From Rhodococcus sp. 06-235-1A (GTDB lineage: Bacteria; Actinomycetota; Actinomycetes; Mycobacteriales; Mycobacteriaceae), in NCBI RefSeq assembly GCF_002258785.1, contig NZ_NOYI01000023.1:1-64000 (forward strand): a stretch of DNA of 64,000 nt, given 5' to 3'. Under the pieces are notes generated by a model, which saw nothing but the letters and a program-made list of their open reading frames with translations, was not told the DNA's origin and searched no databases. The translations under genes and the position numbers were made by a program. Position 1 is the stretch's first letter. Each line of letters opens with the position of its first letter. Shown piece by piece: positions 53,099 to 61,978 of the stretch.

Positions 53099-54013
53099 GT
53101 GACGACCACGCCATCGGAACTGGGCACTCTGCTCCGCACCTGGAGAGACCGATTGTCACCTCACGACGCCGGCATTCCCGTGACGGACTCCCGGCGATCC
53201 GCCGGTCTACGCCGTGAAGAGGTCGCGTCGGCTGCAGGGGTTTCGGTGGACTACCTGGTCCGTCTGGAGCAGGGCCGCGCGACGCACCCCTCCGCTCAGG
53301 TCGTCGATTCGCTCGCCCGCGCTCTGCAACTCGACCGGATCGAACGTGACCATCTCCATCGATGTGCCGGATTGCTGCCACCGCCGGACAGGGCGCTGGA
53401 CGCGCCGATCACGCCTGGAATTGCGCGAATGCTCACGCGGTTGACCGAGTATCCGATCGCGGTGTTCGGTGCGGATTGGCAGATGCATTCCTGGAATCCG
53501 ATGTGGGTTGCGCTGCACGGAGATCCGGAGACAGTGCCGCCGAACTGCAGAAACTTGATTCGGGCACTGTTCGGCGTCGACGACCGAGCCCGATCGTTGT
53601 TCAACCCGGTCGTCTCCTCCGGTGGCGGCGAGCACTTCGCGACCGCCTTGGTCGCCGACCTCCGTCTCGCGTCGAGCATTTATCCGCATGACGCACGATT
53701 GGCCGATCTGATCGCCGAGATGCGATCCGCGAACGACTATTTCGAGTCACTGTGGGTTTCCGGCGCCGTCGCTGTGCTTTGTGCCGACCGCAAGACCGTC
53801 ACACACCCCGAGCTCGGTGACATCACGCTCGACTGCGATGTGCTGACCTCACCCGGTTCCGACACCAGGCTCGTGGTCTACACCGCCGCCGAGGGCTCTG
53901 CGGATGCAGACAAGCTCGGCTCCCTTCGCCGAGGTGCATTGTCTTCCGACGGGCCACCGACGCAGTCGAGTTCGTCTAGTTTCGAACCCGATGACCACGC
54001 AGACAGAACATGA
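53099..54013 (+). CDS. XRE-family regulator with MmyB-like ligand domain
   Basis: A 304-residue transcription factor. The HTH is at about residues 38-62 (LRREEVASAAGVSVDYLVRLEQGR, key part VSVDYLVRLEQGR). The following MmyB-like domain shows TEYPIAVFGADWQMHSWNPMW, NLIRALF and the C-terminal HPELGDITLDCDVL. Such regulators often control an adjacent divergent SDR gene, and that is the layout here, so it probably regulates the broken SDR and itself. The last 23 nt overlap the sigma factor gene. Confidence 0.88.
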   Translation: MTTTPSELGTLLRTWRDRLSPHDAGIPVTDSRRSAGLRREEVASAAGVSVDYLVRLEQGRATHPSAQVVDSLARALQLDRIERDHLHRCAGLLPPPDRALDAPITPGIARMLTRLTEYPIAVFGADWQMHSWNPMWVALHGDPETVPPNCRNLIRALFGVDDRARSLFNPVVSSGGGEHFATALVADLRLASSIYPHDARLADLIAEMRSANDYFESLWVSGAVAVLCADRKTVTHPELGDITLDCDVLTSPGSDTRLVVYTAAEGSADADKLGSLRRGALSSDGPPTQSSSSSFEPDDHADRT

Positions 54014-54872
54014 TGCAGCCGGCGACCGAGACCACCTGATTCGCGTCGGATATCGCATGTTGGGCTCGTACAGCGAGGCCGAGGACGCGGTCCAGGAAGC
54101 GTTCGTTCGGTGGTACCGGCTCAGCGAACACGAGCGCGCCGCGATCGACGTCCCCCTGGCGTGGATGACCCGAGTCGTCAGTCGCATCTGCCTCGATGTG
54201 CTGGGATCTGCGCGCGCACGTCGTGAGCACTATGTCGGTCAATGGCTGCCGGAACCCGTTCCCGGCCGCGACACATCGCTGCCGACTCCCGACCCCGCCG
54301 ACCGAGTCGCTCAGGACGATTCGGTGAGCCTGGCGCTGCTGATAGTGATGGACACTCTCGGTCCGGCCGAACGGGTCGCGTTCGTGCTGCACGACGTGTT
54401 CGCGTTGCCGTTCGACCAGATCGCACTCACCCTGGACCGTTCCCCTGCCGCCTGCCGTCAACTCGCATCCGCCGCGCGTAAACACGTTCGGACGCGGCAT
54501 GCCGGCGAGAGCGACCCGGTAGAGCACGACCGACTCGTTCGCGCATTCGCCGCAGCGTCGGGTAGCGGTTCTATCGCAGCGCTCACCACCGTTCTCGCCC
54601 CCGAGGTTTCACTGGTCAGCGACGGCGGCGGAAAGATCAGCGCCGCACGCAATCCGGTTCTCGGCTCCGACCGGGTGGCGCGATTCATCCGCGGAATCAC
54701 CGCGAAGTCCACCGAACTCGACGGGTCGATCGAACCGGTGAACGGAGCGTCCGGCATCGTCTTTCGGCGCGACGGTACCGTATTCGCCGTTGTCGGATTC
54801 CGTATCGCAGGCGGCGTCGTGGCGAATGTATGGATCGTGCTCAATCCGGACAAGCTCAGGCACTGGGATTGA
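53991..54872 (+). CDS. ECF41-type RNA polymerase sigma factor
   Basis: A 293-residue ECF sigma factor with region 2 (GYRMLGSYSEAEDAVQEAFVRWYR), region 4 (LGPAERVAFVLHDVFALPFDQIA) and a SnoaL-like C-terminal extension of about 110 residues. Three marks of the ECF41 group are present: WLPEP (85-89), DGGGK (211-215) and NPDKL (285-289). In this group the extension replaces an anti-sigma factor. The ATG of MTTQTEHD lies inside the end of the regulator gene. ECF41 genes usually sit next to an oxidoreductase, decarboxylase or epimerase; here flavodoxin and NmrA-like genes follow. Confidence 0.92.
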   Translation: MTTQTEHDAAGDRDHLIRVGYRMLGSYSEAEDAVQEAFVRWYRLSEHERAAIDVPLAWMTRVVSRICLDVLGSARARREHYVGQWLPEPVPGRDTSLPTPDPADRVAQDDSVSLALLIVMDTLGPAERVAFVLHDVFALPFDQIALTLDRSPAACRQLASAARKHVRTRHAGESDPVEHDRLVRAFAAASGSGSIAALTTVLAPEVSLVSDGGGKISAARNPVLGSDRVARFIRGITAKSTELDGSIEPVNGASGIVFRRDGTVFAVVGFRIAGGVVANVWIVLNPDKLRHWD

Positions 54873-54911
54873 ACACGCAGACATTTTCGTGGGCTGTGTC
54901 GTCAGTAGATC

Positions 54912-55415
54912 ATGAAGCCGAAACCCAAGAGCTTGATCGTGTGCGCATCGGGTCCGCACCGAAACACCCGGAAGATCGCCGAGACCATCGCCACTGTGCT
55001 CGACGCGGAGGTCACGACACCGGACCTGATAGACCCCGCTCGCATCGCGGAGTACGACCTGGTCGGATTCGGATCGGGTATCTACATGGGCAAACATCAC
55101 CACCAACTCCTCTCGTTCGTGGCGTCCTTGCCGAACGTGAACAGCCATAGGGCATTCGTATTCGCAACCAGCGGATTCGCCGATTCTCCGCTGAATCGAT
55201 TCTCCCGCTCTCTCACAGTTCCGTTGAACAGCAAGGGCTTCGAGATTTCGGATGGCTTCTCGTGCAGAGCCAAAGACACCTTTTTCCCCTTCTCTCCCTT
55301 CGGTGGAATTCGAAAGGGTCATCCGGACGATGCCGATCTGCAGCGCGCTCGACTGTTCGCCGAGCAGTTGAAAACAACGCAGAAGAGCTGGAATTCGATC
55401 GGGGATATGCAATGA
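54912..55415 (+). CDS. Flavodoxin-family protein
   Basis: A 167-residue protein with a flavodoxin-like FMN-binding N-terminus (VCASGPHRNTRKIAETIA), YDLVGFGSGIYMGKHH and FATSGFADSP. It is likely an electron-transfer or protoporphyrinogen-oxidase-type flavoprotein. It follows the ECF41 gene by 39 nt. A weak match to the ECF41 promoter form (GCAGACA-16 nt-CGTC, 54877-54903) lies upstream. The stop overlaps the NmrA-like ATG (ATGA). Confidence 0.83.
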   Translation: MKPKPKSLIVCASGPHRNTRKIAETIATVLDAEVTTPDLIDPARIAEYDLVGFGSGIYMGKHHHQLLSFVASLPNVNSHRAFVFATSGFADSPLNRFSRSLTVPLNSKGFEISDGFSCRAKDTFFPFSPFGGIRKGHPDDADLQRARLFAEQLKTTQKSWNSIGDMQ

Positions 55416-56158
55416 AGTTGGCCGTAGCCGGTGGAACAGGAACCGTCGGAGCGCATGTCGTCGAGGTGGCTCGTGAACGTGGACACGACGTCGTCGTGCT
55501 GTCGCGATCGGAGGGCGTAGATCTCGTCACCGGGACAGGACTGTCCGACGCCCTGGCCGGAGTCGAGGCAGTAGTGGATGTCGCGTCGACGCAGACCGTC
55601 TCGGCGAAGGAATCGACGGCGTTCTTCGCCGCCGTCACCCGCAACCTACTGACGGCCGAGACCGAGGCCGGTGTCGGTCATCACCTCGCGCTGTCCATCG
55701 TGGGAATCGACCGAGCCCCGCATGCGTATTACGCCGGAAAGATAGAGCAGGAAAGGATTGTTCGCGCCGGAACCGTGCCGTGGACGATTCTTCGAGCCAC
55801 TCAGTTCCACGAGTTCGCCGGCCAGATTCGCGCACAGATGTCGTTCGGTCCGGTGAGCATCATCCCGAAGATGGTCTCGCAACCTGTGGCCGCACGCGAG
55901 GTTGCCGAACGAGTGATCGACCTGGCGGAGCAGCCTCCGGCCGGCCGAGTCCCAGACCTCGGTGGACCACGTGAAGAGCGGATGGCCGAAATGGTACGGC
56001 GCTACGCACGGGCTAGCGGTGCCCGCGGCCTGGTGCTCGAGGTACCGATTCCTGGCGCATACGGGCGTGCGATGCGTGACGGAACGCTGGTCACCACAAC
56101 CGATTCGGACCACGGTCGACAGACCTTCGATCAATGGCTGGCCGCCAGGGCACGCTGA
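55412..56158 (+). CDS. NmrA-like NAD(P)-binding protein
   Basis: A 248-residue atypical SDR with the dinucleotide motif AVAGGTGTVGAHVV, then VVDVAST, HHLALSIVGIDR and the TILRATQFHEF segment. It lacks a clear YxxxK. Proteins of this sort are common ECF41 partners. The ATG overlaps the flavodoxin stop by 4 bp, so the two are co-translated and may share a redox job. A hairpin follows the stop. Confidence 0.87.
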   Translation: MKLAVAGGTGTVGAHVVEVARERGHDVVVLSRSEGVDLVTGTGLSDALAGVEAVVDVASTQTVSAKESTAFFAAVTRNLLTAETEAGVGHHLALSIVGIDRAPHAYYAGKIEQERIVRAGTVPWTILRATQFHEFAGQIRAQMSFGPVSIIPKMVSQPVAAREVAERVIDLAEQPPAGRVPDLGGPREERMAEMVRRYARASGARGLVLEVPIPGAYGRAMRDGTLVTTTDSDHGRQTFDQWLAARAR

Positions 56159-56169
56159 GTCTCCTGTGC

Positions 56170-56225
56170 CGAACTCGACGTCATGGACGACTTTCATCGA
56201 ATTTCCGTCCACAACGTCGAGTTCG
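56170..56225. terminator. Long hairpin after the ECF41 cassette
   Basis: 20-nt arms (56170-56189 and 56206-56225) pair except for a 2-nt internal mismatch, around a 16-nt loop. It probably ends the sigma-flavodoxin-NmrA transcript. Loop length and arm sequence resemble the 52056 hairpin. Confidence 0.75.
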
Positions 56226-56379
56226 AGCAGCGGAATTTCGGACAATTCACCCAATCGAACGATGCTCACGGCAACGTGCCGAAAATCGAGTTCATTTCGC
56301 ACCCATGTCGCGGTGCCGAGGACGATGATGGCGAACGACCACCATGGCCGCTGGTTCACCTCGAAAGCTGGGTCACGCG

Positions 56380-57777
56380 ATGACGCAATCGACAGATCGG
56401 TACACCGCCAAAGTTATCGGAGTCACCATTGCCGCTGCCGTCGGCGGCTTCTTGTTCGGCTTCGATTCGTCCGTTGTCAACGGCGCGGTCGATTCGATCC
56501 AGGAAAACTTCGCCCTGTCGTCGTTCGTCACCGGTTTCGCGGTGGCAATCGCGCTTCTCGGGTGCGCGGTCGGTGCCTGGTTCGCCGGCCGCCTCGCGGA
56601 CAGCTGGGGCCGCAAGAAGGTGATGCTGCTCGGTTCCGCACTGTTCACGATTTCGTCCGTGGGCTCCGGGTTCGCCTTCAGCGTCCCGGATCTCATGCTG
56701 TGGCGAGTACTCGGCGGACTGGGCATCGGCATCGCATCGGTGATCGCACCCGCCTACATCTCGGAAATCGCACCGGCTCGCTACCGCGGTGGACTGGCAT
56801 CGCTGCAACAGTTGGCGATCACGATCGGCATCTTCGCTGCTCTGCTGTCGGATGCGGTGCTGCAGAATGCAGCCGGCGGGCCGTCGAACGATCTGTGGTT
56901 CGGTCTCGAAGCCTGGCGTTGGATGTTCCTCGTCGGCGTGGCACCCGCTCTCGTGTACGGATTTCTCGCCACACTCATCCCCGAGTCACCCAGATACCTC
57001 GTCGGCAAACACCTCGACGAGGAGGCTGCACGCATTCTCGGTGAGATCTCCGGAGAAGTGAATCCGAACGAGCGAGTCAAAGAAATCCGACTGACCTTGC
57101 GCCGGGAGTCCACGTCGTCGTTCGGCGATATTCGTGGACCCAAATTCGGATTGCAACCCATTGTCTGGGTCGGCATCACCATGGCGATCCTGCAACAGTT
57201 CGTCGGAATCAACGCCATCTTCTATTACTCGACGACGCTGTGGAAGTCCGTCGGATTCAGTGAGAACCAGTCGTTCGTCACGTCGGTCATCACCTCTGTC
57301 ATCAACGTCTCGATGACGTTCGTCGCCATCTTGTTCGTCGATCGCTTCGGGCGTCGAAATCTGCTCATGATCGGCTCGATCGGAATGTTCGTCGGCCTGG
57401 TGTTGGCGGCCATCTCGTTCACCCAGGCCGTGGGTAGCGGCGACCAACTGGAGTTGCCGTCGCCCTGGGGTCCCGTCGCGCTGGTCGGTGCCAACCTGTT
57501 CGTCGTCTTCTTTGCCGCTACCTGGGGGCCGATCATGTGGGTGATGCTCGGAGAGATGTTCCCCAACCGAATGCGTGCCGTCGCACTCGGCATCAGTACT
57601 GCGGCCAACTGGGTCGCGAATTTCGCCATCACCCTGGCATTTCCACCGCTGTCCGACACCATCGGACTCGGATTCATCTATTCGTTCTTCGCGTTCTTCG
57701 CGATCCTGTCGTTCTTCTTCGTCAAGTACAAGATCAGGGAGACCAAGGGAATGGAGCTCGAGGACATGGTGATCTGA
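56380..57777 (+). CDS. MFS sugar porter
   Basis: A 465-residue, 12-helix transporter of the sugar porter family. Signatures include GFLFGFDSSVVNGA in helix 1, GRLADSWGRKKVM (RXGRR-type loop), PAYISEIAPARYRG, PESPRYLV after helix 6, QQFVGINAIFYYS in helix 7 and DRFGRRNLL. It likely takes up a hexose or polyol with protons. ATG at MTQSTDRY; the Shine-Dalgarno is weak. The gene for a YciI-like protein follows 1 nt after the stop. Confidence 0.92.
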   Translation: MTQSTDRYTAKVIGVTIAAAVGGFLFGFDSSVVNGAVDSIQENFALSSFVTGFAVAIALLGCAVGAWFAGRLADSWGRKKVMLLGSALFTISSVGSGFAFSVPDLMLWRVLGGLGIGIASVIAPAYISEIAPARYRGGLASLQQLAITIGIFAALLSDAVLQNAAGGPSNDLWFGLEAWRWMFLVGVAPALVYGFLATLIPESPRYLVGKHLDEEAARILGEISGEVNPNERVKEIRLTLRRESTSSFGDIRGPKFGLQPIVWVGITMAILQQFVGINAIFYYSTTLWKSVGFSENQSFVTSVITSVINVSMTFVAILFVDRFGRRNLLMIGSIGMFVGLVLAAISFTQAVGSGDQLELPSPWGPVALVGANLFVVFFAATWGPIMWVMLGEMFPNRMRAVALGISTAANWVANFAITLAFPPLSDTIGLGFIYSFFAFFAILSFFFVKYKIRETKGMELEDMVI

Positions 57778-57778
57778 C

Positions 57779-58048
57779 ATGCCGATGTTCGTCGTCGAGT
57801 ACGCGTACTCACCCGAAACGTCCTCTGGCCGTGACGATCATCGGACCGACCATCGCGCGTGGCTGCGCGAACTCGAGCGCCGCAAGATCCTGCGGTCGTC
57901 AAGCCCGCTGGCCGACCACAGCGGCGCAACCATGATCGTCGAAGGTGCCGACAAGGAGAGTGTGGAACGAATGTTCTCGCACGATCCCTTCGCACTGGCA
58001 CATCTGATCGACCGCGTTCGAGTGGACGAATGGGTCGCGGGAACGTAG
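57779..58048 (+). CDS. YciI-like protein
   Basis: An 89-residue ferredoxin-fold protein (MFVVEYAYSPE, RTDHRAWLRELERRKIL, DPFALAHLIDRVRVDEW). The conserved His and Asp of the YciI family are present in DHRAWL and DPFAL. Function is unknown; related domains are thought to be small enzymes. It is co-transcribed with the sugar porter gene and converges on dxs. Confidence 0.85.
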   Translation: MPMFVVEYAYSPETSSGRDDHRTDHRAWLRELERRKILRSSSPLADHSGATMIVEGADKESVERMFSHDPFALAHLIDRVRVDEWVAGT

Positions 58049-58054
58049 AAGACG

Positions 58055-59935
58055 TCAGAGGCTTTTGACCCAGTCCGAGACTCGCTGCACCACGTCCTCG
58101 CACGTGAGACCGAGTTCGTGGTGCAGCTGCTCACGCGATGCGTGGTCCAGGAAGCGTTGCGGCACACCGAGATCACGGCACGGGGTGTCGACGCCTGCAC
58201 CGCGCAGTGCAGCCGACAGGGCCGAGCCGATGCCACCGTGCAGACCGCTGTCCTCGATGGTCACGACAAGTCGGTAGTCCTCGGCCAGCTTCAGCAACGA
58301 CTGAGGAATGGGGAGCACCCACCTGGGATCGACGACGGCGACCGAGATACCGTCGTGCCCGAGTTTCTTCGCTGCGTCGAGAGCGAGTGAACCGAAGACG
58401 CCGACCGCGACGATCAACACGTCACCCGTCGCACCCGATGGCTCGGCCAGCACGTCGACGATTCCGTCCAGTCGGCGCACTGCCGACACGGTCTCGGTGA
58501 CGGCTCCCTTCGGGAAGCGCAGTGCAGTGGGCCCGTCGGACGTAGAGATCGCCTCTGCCAACTCCTCACGGAGTGTCTCGGCATCTCGCGGTGCCGCCAC
58601 TTTCATGCCCGGGATGATGCCGAGCAGAGACATGTCCCACATGCCGTTGTGGCTGGCACCATCGGCACCGGTCACACCGGCACGATCCAGAACCACGGTG
58701 ACCGGCAATCCGAGCAGGGCCACGTCCATCAGCAACTGGTCGAACGCACGATTGAGGAAGGTCGAGTAGATGGCGACCACCGGATGCATGCCGCCGAGCG
58801 CGAGACCGGCAGCAGACGTCATGGCGTGTTGCTCGGCGATACCCACGTCGAACAGACGGTCCGGAAACCGAACTCCGAATGCGGCGAGCCCGGTGGGCGC
58901 CGCCATCGCCGCGGTGATCGCAACGACGTCCTCGTTGTGTTCGCCCTGCTCGATGAGGGCCGCCGAGAAGACCGAGGTCCAGTCCGGTGCCGACTTCGAT
59001 CGGGCCAACCCGGTCGCCGGATCGATGACTCCGGTGGCGTGCATCTGATCGGCGACATCGTTCTCGGCATGGACATAGCCCATGCCCTTGCGCGTCACCG
59101 CGTGGACGATGACGGGTCCGCCGTAGGCCTTGGCTCGGCGCAGGGCCGATTCCATTGCATGCTGATCGTGGCCGTCGACAGGACCCAGATACTTGATGCC
59201 GAGGTCGGTGAACATCACCTGCGGGCTGATCGCGTCCTTCACGCCCGCTTTCATACCGTGCAGCATCGTGTAAGCGGTGGGACCGACGACGGGAATCTTG
59301 CGAACGATGCGACGGCCGTTGTCGAGGATCTTCTCGTACTCGGGCTGCAGCCGTAGGGCCGCCAGGTGATCGGCCAGGCCGCCGATCGTCGGGGCGTACG
59401 AGCGGCCGTTGTCGTTGACGACGATGATCAGGGATCTGTCACGGCCGGCCGCAATGTTGTTGAGCGCCTCCCAGCACATCCCGCCGGTGAGCGCACCGTC
59501 GCCGACGACAGCAACGACGTGTCGATCGGTCTCACCCTTGAGCGCGAAGGCTTTCGCCAGACCGTCGGCGTAGGACAGGGAGGCCGACGCATGGGAGGAC
59601 TCGACCCAGTCGTGTTCGCTCTCGACTCGCGATGGGTAGCCGGACAGACCGCCCTGCTTGCGGAGCGTATCGAACAATCCTGTTCGCCCGGTGAGCATCT
59701 TGTGGACATAGGCCTGGTGGCCGGTGTCGAAGATGACGGGGTCACGCGGTGAATCGAAGATGCGGTGGATTGCCAGCGTCAGCTCCACCACGCCGAGATT
59801 GGGACCGAGGTGACCCCCTGTGGCCGATACCTTCTCGACGAGAAACGCGCGGATCTCACGAGCCAACTCCGCCAGCTCCGCGCTACCGAGGTCGCGCAAG
59901 TCCTCGGGCGTCTGAATTCGCGCTAGGACACCCAA
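58055..59935 (-). CDS. dxs: 1-deoxy-D-xylulose-5-phosphate synthase
   Basis: Thiamine diphosphate enzyme making DXP from pyruvate and glyceraldehyde 3-phosphate, the entry to the MEP isoprenoid pathway. The 626-residue protein has GHLGPNLGVVELT, DTGHQAYVHKMLTGR, the thiamine diphosphate motif GDGALTGGM...NN, the catalytic Glu region DVGIAEQHAMTSAAGLA and DRAGVTGADG. The start is a TTG with GGAGGG about 10 nt upstream. Homologue of Rv2682c. Confidence 0.96.
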   Translation of the reverse strand: MGVLARIQTPEDLRDLGSAELAELAREIRAFLVEKVSATGGHLGPNLGVVELTLAIHRIFDSPRDPVIFDTGHQAYVHKMLTGRTGLFDTLRKQGGLSGYPSRVESEHDWVESSHASASLSYADGLAKAFALKGETDRHVVAVVGDGALTGGMCWEALNNIAAGRDRSLIIVVNDNGRSYAPTIGGLADHLAALRLQPEYEKILDNGRRIVRKIPVVGPTAYTMLHGMKAGVKDAISPQVMFTDLGIKYLGPVDGHDQHAMESALRRAKAYGGPVIVHAVTRKGMGYVHAENDVADQMHATGVIDPATGLARSKSAPDWTSVFSAALIEQGEHNEDVVAITAAMAAPTGLAAFGVRFPDRLFDVGIAEQHAMTSAAGLALGGMHPVVAIYSTFLNRAFDQLLMDVALLGLPVTVVLDRAGVTGADGASHNGMWDMSLLGIIPGMKVAAPRDAETLREELAEAISTSDGPTALRFPKGAVTETVSAVRRLDGIVDVLAEPSGATGDVLIVAVGVFGSLALDAAKKLGHDGISVAVVDPRWVLPIPQSLLKLAEDYRLVVTIEDSGLHGGIGSALSAALRGAGVDTPCRDLGVPQRFLDHASREQLHHELGLTCEDVVQRVSDWVKSL

Positions 59936-60079
59936 CGAGATCGCTCCCTCCGGCCGGAAAAACCACTGGACAATTCAGTCTACGGAGTTGCTGTCCCCGC
60001 GCTGCTCCGCCCAGCGTGGTGACGGTGACACTACCGTCGATCGTCGGGATGCCTCGGATCGGCCGCCCCTAACCTCGAC

Positions 60080-60108
60080 GGTGACGAAACGGACACCACA
60101 CATACAGT
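60080..60108 (+). promoter_or_regulatory. Putative promoter of the glutaminase fusion gene
   Basis: GTGACG (60081-60086) and TACAGT (60103-60108) are 16 bp apart, and the ATG at 60116 lies 7 nt beyond, with no Shine-Dalgarno. A leaderless transcript is likely. Confidence 0.45.
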
Positions 60109-60115
60109 GTCGCCC

Positions 60116-61942
60116 ATGAGCAACGTCGTCGATGCCATCCTGGGCCGAGTACACGATCTCTGCCGAGACGATTCGTCCGGACAGATAGCGGACTATATTC
60201 CAGAACTCGCGGCCGTCACACCCGACGGATTCGGTATCGCCCTGACCACCACGGACGGCTACGTCTACGAGGTCGGCGACACGAGACTCCCCTTCACGAT
60301 CCAATCCATCTCCAAGCCGTTCACCTACGCCTTGGCTCTGGCCGATCGCGGACTCGACTTCGTCGCGAGCAAGATCGACATCGAGCCGTCCGGGGAACCC
60401 TTCAACGAGATCAGCCTCGACCCGGTGACCGAGCGCCCACGCAACCCGATGATCAATGCGGGTGCCATCACGTCGGCGTCGCTGATCGCCGGGCGCAACC
60501 CTCAGGATCGATTCGAACGTATTCGTGCCTCGTATTCTCGGTATGCAGGAAGGTCTCTCACGTTCAACGACGCCGTCTACCGCTCGGAAGCGCGTACCGG
60601 TCATCGCAATCGCGCCATCGGATACATGCTCCGCTCGTTCGACATCATCGATCACGATCCCGATGCTGCCGTCGATCTCTACTTTCGTCAGTGTTCGATA
60701 GACGTCACCGCTGCCGACCTCGCCATGATGGCGGCCACCATGGCCAACAACGGGGTCAATCCCCATACACGGGAACGTGCACTCGCACCGGCACTCGTCG
60801 AACATGTGCTGTCGGTCATGACCACGTGTGGGATGTACGACGGCGCCGGCGACTGGGTGGCGCGGGTGGGTATGCCGGCGAAGAGCGGAGTCGGGGGCGG
60901 GATCCTGGCGGTACTGCCCGGACAGATGGGGATCGCCGTCTATTCACCGCGACTCGATTCCCACGGCAACAGCGTGCGGGGAGTTGCCGCCTGCCGGGAA
61001 CTCTCGAACCGACTCGAACTGCACTTCCTGCACGTCACTCGTGCGGCGAAGTCCTCGATCCGGCGTCGCTACGTGGTGACCGAGGCACCGTCGCGCAAGC
61101 GGCGCTCCGAGGTCGAACAGGCCACTTTGGCTGCTGTGGGCGAACGCGCCCGCGTGTACGAGCTGCACGGCGATCTGCTGTTCTCCGGTGCCGAGACCGC
61201 TGTTCGTGAGATCGGCGACCTGGACCGGGAACTGGATGCCCTCGTCATCGATGTGCGCGGCGTCGACGAGGTCAGCGCGATCGCCCGCACCATGTTCGAG
61301 GACCTCCGCCAGGATCTCGCCGAACACGGCTGTGTAATGGCTCTGGTCGACCCGAGAGCGATCATGGGTCACACCGCATCGAGTCTCGACCCGTCCGATC
61401 CGGCGGGTCGGGTGTACTCGAGCCTCGGTTCGGCAGTTCAGTGGGCAGAGAACCTGCTTCTGGATCGGCACTGCGCAGGTGCGCGACAGCCGACCGTGGT
61501 CGCGATTGCACAGCACCCGCTGCTCTCCGGTCTCTCGTCCGAACAGTTCGACGCGGTGACGCCCTATCTGGAGAAGCGCCACTACGCGCGCGGAGACGTC
61601 ATCGTTCGTCACGGCGACCCCGCGGCGGGCCTGTTCCTGATGCTGCGCGGAGAAGTGTCGTCGACGGCGGTGTCCGCCGACGGCGGCAGGCACCGCATCA
61701 CCACTCTGTCGCCCGGCATGAGCTTCGGCGAGATGCCCCTGCTGATGTCGGTTCCGTTCCTTCTCGACATGGTGGCCGACACTCCGGTCGACCTGGTGGT
61801 CGTGTCCGTCGAGAACTTCGAGGCGCTCACGCACGATGCACCGGAGATCAAGCTGGCACTGCTGGAAAATGTCGCGACAGGAGCGTACGGACAGATGGCG
61901 GCGGTGATCAAGACGCTCGGGCGGTTCGACATCGGCATCTGA
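60116..61942 (+). CDS. glsA: Glutaminase fused to STAS and cyclic-nucleotide-binding-like domains
   Basis: Residues 1-305 form a beta-lactamase-fold glutaminase (glutamine to glutamate plus ammonia) with the catalytic S64-I-S-K67 in QSISKPF, NAGAI and GVGGGILAVLPG. Residues about 345-455 form a STAS domain (ELHGDLLFSGAETAVREI, VIDVRGVDEVSAIA) as in anti-sigma antagonists and SulP transporters. Residues about 468-590 form a cyclic-nucleotide-binding-like domain (GDVIVRHGDPAAGLFLMLRGEV, FGEMPLLMSVPFLLDM). The usual phosphate-binding Arg after the FGE segment is missing, so cAMP binding is doubtful. Ordinary glutaminases are near 310 residues. The ATG is chosen; a GTG three codons upstream is in frame. 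Confidence 0.9.
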   Translation: MSNVVDAILGRVHDLCRDDSSGQIADYIPELAAVTPDGFGIALTTTDGYVYEVGDTRLPFTIQSISKPFTYALALADRGLDFVASKIDIEPSGEPFNEISLDPVTERPRNPMINAGAITSASLIAGRNPQDRFERIRASYSRYAGRSLTFNDAVYRSEARTGHRNRAIGYMLRSFDIIDHDPDAAVDLYFRQCSIDVTAADLAMMAATMANNGVNPHTRERALAPALVEHVLSVMTTCGMYDGAGDWVARVGMPAKSGVGGGILAVLPGQMGIAVYSPRLDSHGNSVRGVAACRELSNRLELHFLHVTRAAKSSIRRRYVVTEAPSRKRRSEVEQATLAAVGERARVYELHGDLLFSGAETAVREIGDLDRELDALVIDVRGVDEVSAIARTMFEDLRQDLAEHGCVMALVDPRAIMGHTASSLDPSDPAGRVYSSLGSAVQWAENLLLDRHCAGARQPTVVAIAQHPLLSGLSSEQFDAVTPYLEKRHYARGDVIVRHGDPAAGLFLMLRGEVSSTAVSADGGRHRITTLSPGMSFGEMPLLMSVPFLLDMVADTPVDLVVVSVENFEALTHDAPEIKLALLENVATGAYGQMAAVIKTLGRFDIGI

Positions 61943-61978
61943 CGCCGACGGTCGAACCGTCCGAGGCTCGGGCTTCGC

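Noticed and set aside
57963..57978. GAAC-N4-GTTC, a possible third SOS box
   Set aside because: It lies inside the YciI-like coding region, the outer positions of the consensus do not match, and no start codon follows.
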